A stretch of 9,924 nt of DNA. It comes from an uncultured Dorea sp. (lineage in GTDB: Bacteria; Bacillota; Clostridia; Lachnospirales; Lachnospiraceae). The notes under the pieces are model-generated. The model made no database searches and was not told where the DNA came from. It saw nothing but the letters and a program-made list of their open reading frames with translations. The position numbers were made by a program, and so were the translations under genes. The stretch is taken from positions 1-9,924 of the forward strand of contig CAJTZE010000068.1 in the NCBI GenBank assembly GCA_910584265.1, written 5' to 3'. This document shows, in pieces, positions 4,803 to 9,924 of the stretch. How positions within the stretch are numbered: the stretch's first letter is position 1; each line of letters starts with the position of its first letter.

Positions 4803-7139
4803 ATGAGTGGACCAAGCAGTATGCCGATGGCGGCACTAAGAGAAATGGTCATTCTTCCGGAGATGGTGGTTCATTTTGATGTAAGCAGGGACCGGTCTAT
4901 CCGTGCGGTTGCGGCGGCGATGGAGGAGGAAGGCCAGAAGATTTTCCTGACTGCCCAGCGGAAGGGAGATGCGGATAATCCGGGGAAAAAGGACTTGTAC
5001 GAGATTGGCTGTGTGGCATCCATCAAGCAGGTAATCAAGCTGCCGAAGAACATTCTTCGGGTGCTGGTATCCGGCGAGTACAGGGCAGAGCTTCTGGAGA
5101 TAGAGTCGGAAGCCCCTTATCTTCAGGCACAGATAGCAAAGATAGAGGATATTGACCGGACAGAAGAGGTTCTTGGCAGCAGGGAGGATAATCCGGGAGT
5201 CAAGGCCATGCTCCGGGGACTGAAGGAAATCTATAACGATTACATTGGAAGACACCCCAAATATCCCAAAGATATGGTGAAGCAGATCAATGATTATATG
5301 GATATCCGCAAGCTTGTGGATGTGATCGCGGCTAATATTCCGTTGAACTATAAGGATCTTCAGGCGGTGCTGGAGGAACAGGATCTTCTGAACCGGTATG
5401 ATCTGCTGGCGTTTAAGATCGTCAATGAGGTTCAGGTGATGGATATCAAGGATGAGATCAAGAATAAGGTAAAGGAGCGTGTGGATAAGCATCAGAGGGA
5501 ATACGTCCTAAGAGAGCAGATGAAGCAGATCCGGGAGGAGCTTGGCGAAGAGGATACTATTTCCGATGCGGAGGAATTCCGCCAGACGACGGATAATCTG
5601 AAAGCACCCAAGGAAGTAAAGGAAAAGCTGTACAAGGAGATAGGCAGATTTAAGAGTTCTATGAACAGCTCTGCAGAGAACGGCGTGATCCGTACCTATA
5701 TTGAGACGATGCTGGAGATGCCATGGAATAAGGCGGTCAAGGACAGCAGGGATATCGGTTACGCTAAGGAGATTCTGGATAAGGAGCATTACGGGTTGGA
5801 GAAGGTAAAGGAGAGAGTTCTGGAATTTCTGGCGGTCCGTGCACTGACGAAGAAGGGGGACAGCCCTATCCTGTGTCTTGCGGGGCCTCCGGGAACCGGC
5901 AAGACCTCCATTGCGAAGTCCCTTGCGAAAGCGCTTAAGAAGCCCTATGTGCGCATTTCCTTAGGCGGAGTCAGGGATGAAGCGGAAATCCGCGGACACA
6001 GGAAGACCTATGTGGGAGCGATGCCCGGCAGGATTGCAAACGGCTTAAGGAGCGCCGGAGTGAAGAATCCTCTGATGCTTCTGGATGAGATTGATAAGGT
6101 AAGCAATGATTATAAGGGCGATACCTTCTCTGCGCTTCTTGAGGTATTAGACAGTGAGCAGAATGTGAAATTCAGGGATCATTATCTGGAAGTGCCGATG
6201 GATTTGTCGGAGGTATTGTTTGTGACAACCGCAAATACCTTACAGACCATACCAAGACCGCTGCTTGACCGTATGGAGGTTATTGAAATCAGCAGCTATA
6301 CGGAGAATGAGAAGGCGCATATTGCTATAGAGCATCTGATTCCCAAGCAGCTTGAAAAGCACGGGATCCGGCCGGACCAGCTTAGTATCAGCAAGGGCGT
6401 AGTGTGGAAGATTGCAAGAAATTACACGAAAGAGGCCGGAGTCCGTCAGCTGGAGCGCAAGCTTGGAGATATCTGCCGTAAGACGGCTAAGGAAATCTTA
6501 GAGGACGGAAAGCAGAAGGTCCGCGTGACGGAGAATAATCTGCATAAATATCTGGGTAAAGAAAAGTATCTGTATCAGATGGCAAATCAGACCGACGAGG
6601 TGGGTATCGTGCGCGGGCTGGCATGGACCAGCGTGGGCGGAGATACGCTGCAGATCGAGGTAAATGTGATGCCCGGCAAGGGAGAAATCATCCTGACCGG
6701 ACAGCTTGGAGATGTGATGAAGGAATCTGCCAGAACAGGAATCAGCTATATCCGTTCTGTGGGAGAGGAGTATGAGATTGCCGAAGATTTCTTTACGAAG
6801 CATGATATCCATATCCATATTCCGGAGGGGGCGGTGCCGAAGGACGGTCCTTCTGCGGGTATTACCATGGCAACTGCCATGCTGTCTGCCGTAACCGGAC
6901 ATAAGGTCAGGGCGGACGTGGCTATGACCGGAGAGATTACACTCAGAGGCCGTGTGCTTCCTATCGGAGGATTAAAGGAGAAGCTTCTGGCGGCAAAGAG
7001 CGCCGGAATTAAAACAGTTCTGATCCCGGAGGAGAATGTAAGGGATGTAGAGGAGCTGTCTTCCGAGATTACGAAGGGCATGGAGATTGTTCCTGCGGGC
7101 AGGATGGAAGAGGTGCTTAAAACCGCATTCTGTCAGTAA
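4803..7139 (+). CDS. lon: ATP-dependent protease Lon (LonA type)
   Basis: Lon is a soluble hexameric protease that combines unfolding and peptidase activity in one chain and removes damaged or regulatory proteins. The 778-residue product has the LonA layout. The N-terminal LON substrate-binding domain covers about 8-200, followed by a helical coiled-coil linker to about 300. The AAA+ module has Walker A GPPGTGKT at 361-368, Walker B LLDEID with D428/E429, sensor-1 TTAN at 475-478, an arginine finger near R490 and sensor-2 GVRQLERKL at 546-554. The C-terminal protease domain has the catalytic dyad Ser684 (KDGPSAG) and Lys727 (GGLKEKLL). No membrane segment is present, which separates it from the LonB types. 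AGGAG (4788-4792) precedes the ATG by 10 bases. Many Firmicutes have a lonB gene between clpX and lon; none is here. Confidence 0.98.
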   Translation: MSGPSSMPMAALREMVILPEMVVHFDVSRDRSIRAVAAAMEEEGQKIFLTAQRKGDADNPGKKDLYEIGCVASIKQVIKLPKNILRVLVSGEYRAELLEIESEAPYLQAQIAKIEDIDRTEEVLGSREDNPGVKAMLRGLKEIYNDYIGRHPKYPKDMVKQINDYMDIRKLVDVIAANIPLNYKDLQAVLEEQDLLNRYDLLAFKIVNEVQVMDIKDEIKNKVKERVDKHQREYVLREQMKQIREELGEEDTISDAEEFRQTTDNLKAPKEVKEKLYKEIGRFKSSMNSSAENGVIRTYIETMLEMPWNKAVKDSRDIGYAKEILDKEHYGLEKVKERVLEFLAVRALTKKGDSPILCLAGPPGTGKTSIAKSLAKALKKPYVRISLGGVRDEAEIRGHRKTYVGAMPGRIANGLRSAGVKNPLMLLDEIDKVSNDYKGDTFSALLEVLDSEQNVKFRDHYLEVPMDLSEVLFVTTANTLQTIPRPLLDRMEVIEISSYTENEKAHIAIEHLIPKQLEKHGIRPDQLSISKGVVWKIARNYTKEAGVRQLERKLGDICRKTAKEILEDGKQKVRVTENNLHKYLGKEKYLYQMANQTDEVGIVRGLAWTSVGGDTLQIEVNVMPGKGEIILTGQLGDVMKESARTGISYIRSVGEEYEIAEDFFTKHDIHIHIPEGAVPKDGPSAGITMATAMLSAVTGHKVRADVAMTGEITLRGRVLPIGGLKEKLLAAKSAGIKTVLIPEENVRDVEELSSEITKGMEIVPAGRMEEVLKTAFCQ

Positions 7140-7185
7140 ATTTTTGCTTTATGTTTGTTTTATGAAAAGAAAGGGGAGAGGAGCT

Positions 7186-7800
7186 ATGATCATCCGCAGT
7201 CTGGAGCTGGAGACTGTCTGCGGCGTTACCAGCAGGCTGCCAGAGAATACACTGCCGGAGATTGCGTTTGCAGGGAAATCCAATGTGGGAAAATCCTCAT
7301 TGATCAACGGGCTTATGAACCGTAAGTCCTTTGCAAGGATTTCTGCAACGCCGGGAAAGACACAGACGATCAATTTTTATAACATTAATAAGGAACTGTA
7401 TCTGGTAGACCTTCCGGGTTATGGCTATGCGAAGGTTTCGGAAAAGGAGAAGCAGAAATGGGGAAAGATGATAGAGCGGTATCTTCACAGTTCAAAGCAG
7501 CTAAAGGCCGTATTTCTTTTGATTGATATCCGTCATGATCCTTCTGCTAATGATAAGCAGATGTACGACTGGATCCTCTCTCAGGGATATCATCCGATTA
7601 TCATTGCCACGAAGCTTGATAAATTAAAGAGAAGCCAGGTGCCGAAACATGTAAAAGCGGTAAGGCAGGGACTGGGATTGGAGCCGGGTGCCGCACTGAT
7701 CCCATTTTCAGCGGTGACTAAGCAGGGCAGGGATGAGATCTGGGAGCTTGCAGAGGAGCTCTGCGGATTGAGGGAGGATTTAGAAGGAGAAGAAGTATAG
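7186..7800 (+). CDS. engB: Ribosome biogenesis GTP-binding protein EngB (YsxC/YihA)
   Basis: EngB is a small TRAFAC-class GTPase required for late 50S subunit assembly in many bacteria. The 204-residue protein has G1 GKSNVGKS (30-37), the G2 region PGKTQTINF (56-64), G3 DLPG (75-78) followed by the family's YGYAK, G4 TKLD (142-145) and G5 SAV (175-177). The frame stays open upstream to an ATG inside lon (7087). However, the AGGGGAG/GAGGAG run just before 7186 and the typical N-terminus MIIRSLELE favour the ATG at 7186. The ATG at 7162 has no ribosome binding site. It follows lon by 46 bases, the usual Firmicute arrangement, and is followed 5 bases later by the membrane-protein gene, which suggests co-transcription and possible translational coupling. 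Confidence 0.97.
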   Translation: MIIRSLELETVCGVTSRLPENTLPEIAFAGKSNVGKSSLINGLMNRKSFARISATPGKTQTINFYNINKELYLVDLPGYGYAKVSEKEKQKWGKMIERYLHSSKQLKAVFLLIDIRHDPSANDKQMYDWILSQGYHPIIIATKLDKLKRSQVPKHVKAVRQGLGLEPGAALIPFSAVTKQGRDEIWELAEELCGLREDLEGEEV

Positions 7801-7805
7801 GAATT

Positions 7806-8951
7806 ATGGGAATCAAGGAACAGCTTGGGGACAACAGGCCTTACTGGAAGGTTGCGGTGAGCCTCCTTTTCAGTCTCAGTGCAACCATATTATTTATATA
7901 TTTGGGTTTGAAAGCAGTCTTTTATTTTATGCCTTTTGTGATCGGATGGATTCTGTCGGTTATCGCGGGCCCGGTGGTGGTTTTTCTGGAAAAACGCCTG
8001 CGGATCATGAAGAAGCTCGGCTCGGCAATTACGATTATTCTGGTACTGGCAATCTGTATTGGGGTGATCTACCTGATTGGGAACAGGATGTGGAAAGAGG
8101 TTCTGACGCTTGTTGATAATTTTCCGGCTATGTATGAGGAACTGGAGGATGGATTCAGCCAGATTGGAAGTAAGGGAACAAAGGCCTTTTCCCGCCTGCC
8201 GGAGGAGGTGCAGACAGGGTGGTATTCTTTGGTCAGTAATCTGGATAAAACGCTTGGAACCTTGATCGGTCAGATTGGGGAGCCGACCATCACGGTTGCC
8301 GGAAATATGGCAAAGAGGATACCGTCTATTCTGGTTGGGATGATCGTGGCATTTGTATCGGCTTACTTTTTTATTTCTGAGAAGGAAGCTTTGAATCAGT
8401 GGGTAAAAAGGGTGGTTCCAAAGCCCGTTGCCAGCCGTATGGGCATGGTGGCGGATAACCTGAAATATGCAGTGGGCGGATATTTTAAGGCGCAGTTTAA
8501 GATTATGGCAGTTGTATTTGTAATTCTGCTGATCGGGTTTGCCCTGATCGGGATTCATTTTTCCATTCTGCTGGCGCTGGGAATCGCGTTTCTGGATTTT
8601 CTGCCGTTTTTTGGAACCGGGACGGCATTAATTCCCTGGTCGGTTTATAAGTTTCTGGTGGGAGATTACCGGACGCTTGCGGCGCTTGTGATCCTCTACG
8701 GCGTGACACAGCTGGTAAGACAGCTGATCCAGCCTAAGCTGGTTGGAGACAGCATGGGCTTGAATCCATTGTATACGCTGTTTCTGTTGTATCTGGGCTA
8801 TAGGCTTGGAAGTGTGCTGGGGATGATATTTGCCGTGCCGGCTGGATTGATCGTTATGAATCTGTACAAGGCGGGAGCCTTTGACTATATTCTGGATGAT
8901 GTAGAGATTCTTGTGGAGGGGATCTTGAGCCTGCGTAACCGGAATGGGTAA
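7806..8951 (+). CDS. AI-2E family transporter-like membrane protein (YtvI-like)
   Basis: The 381-residue integral membrane protein has about eight hydrophobic segments: roughly 15-40, 41-61, 72-92, 174-191, 232-250, 251-270, 290-305 and 322-352. A soluble loop of about 80 residues separates the third and fourth. This is the AI-2E/PerM family layout. The C-terminal half has the motifs FFGTGTALIPW (268-278), VRQLIQPKLVGDSMGLNPL (304-322) and GMIFAVPAG (339-347). The GTGT-PW and RQ-PK-VG motifs resemble the sporulation protein YtvI more than the AI-2 exporter TqsA. The transported substrate is unknown, and autoinducer export should not be assumed. The ATG lies 5 bases after the engB stop. The ribosome binding site is weak: AAGGAGA inside engB is 15 bases away, so coupling to engB translation is likely. 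It appears to be the last gene of the cluster. Confidence 0.9.
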   Translation: MGIKEQLGDNRPYWKVAVSLLFSLSATILFIYLGLKAVFYFMPFVIGWILSVIAGPVVVFLEKRLRIMKKLGSAITIILVLAICIGVIYLIGNRMWKEVLTLVDNFPAMYEELEDGFSQIGSKGTKAFSRLPEEVQTGWYSLVSNLDKTLGTLIGQIGEPTITVAGNMAKRIPSILVGMIVAFVSAYFFISEKEALNQWVKRVVPKPVASRMGMVADNLKYAVGGYFKAQFKIMAVVFVILLIGFALIGIHFSILLALGIAFLDFLPFFGTGTALIPWSVYKFLVGDYRTLAALVILYGVTQLVRQLIQPKLVGDSMGLNPLYTLFLLYLGYRLGSVLGMIFAVPAGLIVMNLYKAGAFDYILDDVEILVEGILSLRNRNG

Positions 8952-9038
8952 TAAGAATTTTTTGAACTGCGCTCCGTCAAGCAGGCAATTGAAAATAAAT
9001 GCAATCAATCAAAGTACTTACTAAAAAAACAAATAAAC

Positions 9039-9079
9039 AGGAGAGAATGCCTGTAAGTATAAACAGCGTATTCTCTCCT
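9039..9079. terminator. Long inverted repeat, probable terminator of the convergent pair
   Basis: AGGAGAGAAT (9039-9048) pairs perfectly with ATTCTCTCCT (9070-9079). The stem continues inward with G9049-T9069, C9050-G9068 and, past a single bulged base, CTGT (9051-9054) with ACAG (9063-9066), leaving an 8-base loop. Read on the minus strand it is followed by a clear T-rich tail (complement of 9022-9038), as in an intrinsic terminator for the secreted-protein gene. Read forward the tail is only moderately T-rich. It may serve both directions. Confidence 0.6.
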
Positions 9080-9103
9080 CGTATTAATTCTTTAATCACA
9101 GAA

Positions 9104-9142
9104 ATCTAGGGAAGCGTTGATTTAATCAGCGTTTCCCTAGAT
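9104..9142 (+). repeat. 39-base near-perfect inverted repeat between convergent genes
   Basis: Bases 9104-9120 pair with 9126-9142 to give a 17-bp stem around a TTTAA loop. All pairs are Watson-Crick except two G-U pairs (9114-9132 and 9117-9129), which form only in the forward-strand RNA. On the minus strand these become A-C mismatches. No T-tract follows on either strand. It may be a transcript-end stabiliser for the membrane-protein operon, a MITE-like repeat, or the end of a lost insertion sequence. No target-site duplication is obvious. Confidence 0.6.
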
Positions 9143-9160
9143 ACGTACTATCAGCCGCTT

Positions 9161-9847
9161 TTATTCAATCTTATATTCATATCTATTTTCTGCATCATCT
9201 TTTATAACTTCGAACTGCTCTACCCATTCTTCCTGGATCTCTAATATTTTGTCAGAGTATTCTACACTATTGGCACCTGCAGATAAATTATTGGGAGTAT
9301 TTCTATTTATATATTCATTTTCTTTATCTGCAACATATCTTTGTATAGGTAAATCTTTCTTTAACATTTCAAATTGAAAATCCCAGTATGCCTCTTCATT
9401 TTCAAATGAATTTATAAAATCATAGATTTCGTCTTTGTTTTCGGCAGTCTGGAAATCTACCTTCATTTGCTCAATATGTGCAGATATCTCATCATCTGTT
9501 ACAGCATAGCCATGCTTGATGGCTTCCTGATACAATGTATTAATTTCTTTCACATACGCAATTGCTGCTTCTTGAGCGTCAGCATCACTATATCCTGCCG
9601 AAATATAAAAGTCCTTGGCCTGATCTATTTCGATTTGTGGCAATATAATAACATTATCGGCTGGGGCTAAACTCTGCTTTACAGTATCATTCTCACCCAT
9701 AGGATTATCAACATATTTTTGAACTGCATTTCCCCAAGATTCTATTTTAACGGAATCCGAAATACCCGCAATCGCGGATAGAGACATCATACAAACAAAA
9801 CTTAATACTAAAATAGCAGATGCAATCTGTCTTTTTCTATTTTTCAT
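9161..9847 (-). CDS. Secreted protein resembling a SurA/PrsA-type chaperone N-domain
   Basis: The 228-residue protein has a signal peptide: basic KNRKR at 2-6, a hydrophobic core at 8-27, and AIA before a likely cleavage after residue 27. Cys19 is not in a proper lipobox, since the preceding residue is Val. The mature part is highly acidic and helical. The stretch of about 74-182 (AKDFYISAGYSDADAQEAA, then YAVTDDEISAHIEQM, then a Phe/Trp/Tyr-rich segment) resembles the N-terminal helical domain of SurA/PrsA-type extracytoplasmic chaperones. No rotamase domain follows. The role is therefore a guess; a secreted folding helper or a lineage-specific hypothetical protein both fit. AAGGAG lies 7 bases before the ATG. 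The gene is clearly AT-richer than the rest of the window and runs against the main cluster, which suggests later acquisition or weaker selection. Confidence 0.8.
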   Translation of the reverse strand: MKNRKRQIASAILVLSFVCMMSLSAIAGISDSVKIESWGNAVQKYVDNPMGENDTVKQSLAPADNVIILPQIEIDQAKDFYISAGYSDADAQEAAIAYVKEINTLYQEAIKHGYAVTDDEISAHIEQMKVDFQTAENKDEIYDFINSFENEEAYWDFQFEMLKKDLPIQRYVADKENEYINRNTPNNLSAGANSVEYSDKILEIQEEWVEQFEVIKDDAENRYEYKIE

Positions 9848-9873
9848 AATACTACTCCTTTCTAAATTAGGGT

Positions 9874-9891
9874 ATTGTAAAGTATTACAAT
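9874..9891. promoter_or_regulatory. Operator-like dyad overlapping a -10 of the secreted-protein gene
   Basis: ATTGTAA (9874-9880) and TTACAAT (9885-9891) form a perfect 7-bp inverted repeat around a 4-base spacer. On the minus strand its downstream arm contains TACAAT (9879-9874), five of six bases of a -10, about 27 bases before the start codon. No good -35 is visible. Overlap of a dyad with the -10 is typical of a repressor site, but the regulator is unknown. Confidence 0.4.
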
Positions 9892-9924
9892 CCTATTTTT
9901 CTTAAAAACCTCATGTTTTCAGGG

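Noticed and set aside
4836..5492. A 218-codon minus-strand open frame inside lon
   Set aside because: Its low-complexity Leu/Ile/His-rich translation has no domain, and it lies wholly within the conserved LON domain coding sequence.
7087..7185. N-terminal extension of EngB overlapping the end of lon
   Set aside because: The extension has no family similarity and no ribosome binding site, while the ATG at 7186 has one and gives a standard EngB N-terminus.
7890..8558. A 222-codon minus-strand open frame inside the AI-2E family gene
   Set aside because: Its His/Asn/Gln/Pro-rich translation is the typical shadow of a hydrophobic membrane-protein gene. No motif or start signal is seen.
7806..8951. 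Assignment of the membrane protein as an autoinducer-2 exporter and hence a quorum-sensing locus
   Set aside because: The family name is historical and covers many functions. The motifs look YtvI-like, and no AI-2 synthesis or response gene is present in the window.
9467..9670. 67-codon forward open frame inside the secreted-protein gene
   Set aside because: It is antisense to a gene with a clear signal peptide and ribosome binding site, and it has no start signal of its own.

Overview
The window looks like a chromosomal segment of a low-to-mid GC Firmicute of the class Clostridia, most likely Lachnospiraceae-like. This rests on strong AGGAGG-type ribosome binding sites, the gene order tig-clpP-clpX-lon-engB typical of Clostridia, a YtvI-like AI-2E family membrane protein, and the general protein style. 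The genus cannot be fixed from the sequence alone.

Layout. Bases 1-31 hold the last codons of a forward gene that enters from the left. A CYTH-domain phosphohydrolase-like gene (45-488, minus) faces it. Between that gene and a forward DJ-1/PfpI family gene (681-1229) lies a divergent control region of about 190 bases, with a perfect TATAAT on the minus strand, an extended -10 promoter on the plus strand, and a stem-rich leader for the CYTH gene. From a good promoter at 1270-1298, a protein-quality-control cluster runs forward: trigger factor (tig), ClpP peptidase, ClpX unfoldase, Lon protease, the ribosome-assembly GTPase EngB (YsxC/YihA), and an eight-helix AI-2E/YtvI-like membrane protein. 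The intergenic gaps are short but contain hairpins between clpP and clpX and between clpX and lon. They could adjust the relative expression of the cluster members.

After the membrane protein comes a 209-base non-coding stretch with two long inverted repeats (9039-9079 and 9104-9142). It is followed by a convergent, visibly AT-richer minus-strand gene (9161-9847) for a secreted 228-residue protein that resembles SurA/PrsA-type chaperone N-domains without a PPIase domain. Its upstream region has an operator-like dyad (9874-9891). This right-hand end is the least ordinary part of the window.

Together, the central genes fold new chains (trigger factor), unfold and degrade proteins (ClpXP, Lon) and help build the 50S subunit (EngB). 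The key catalytic and nucleotide-binding residues checked are present. I see no CRISPR array, tRNA, rRNA, complete insertion sequence or defence system. I do not claim a new system. The best leads are the RNA structures in the CYTH leader, the tig leader and the 3' region of the membrane-protein gene, together with the AT-rich secreted-protein gene.
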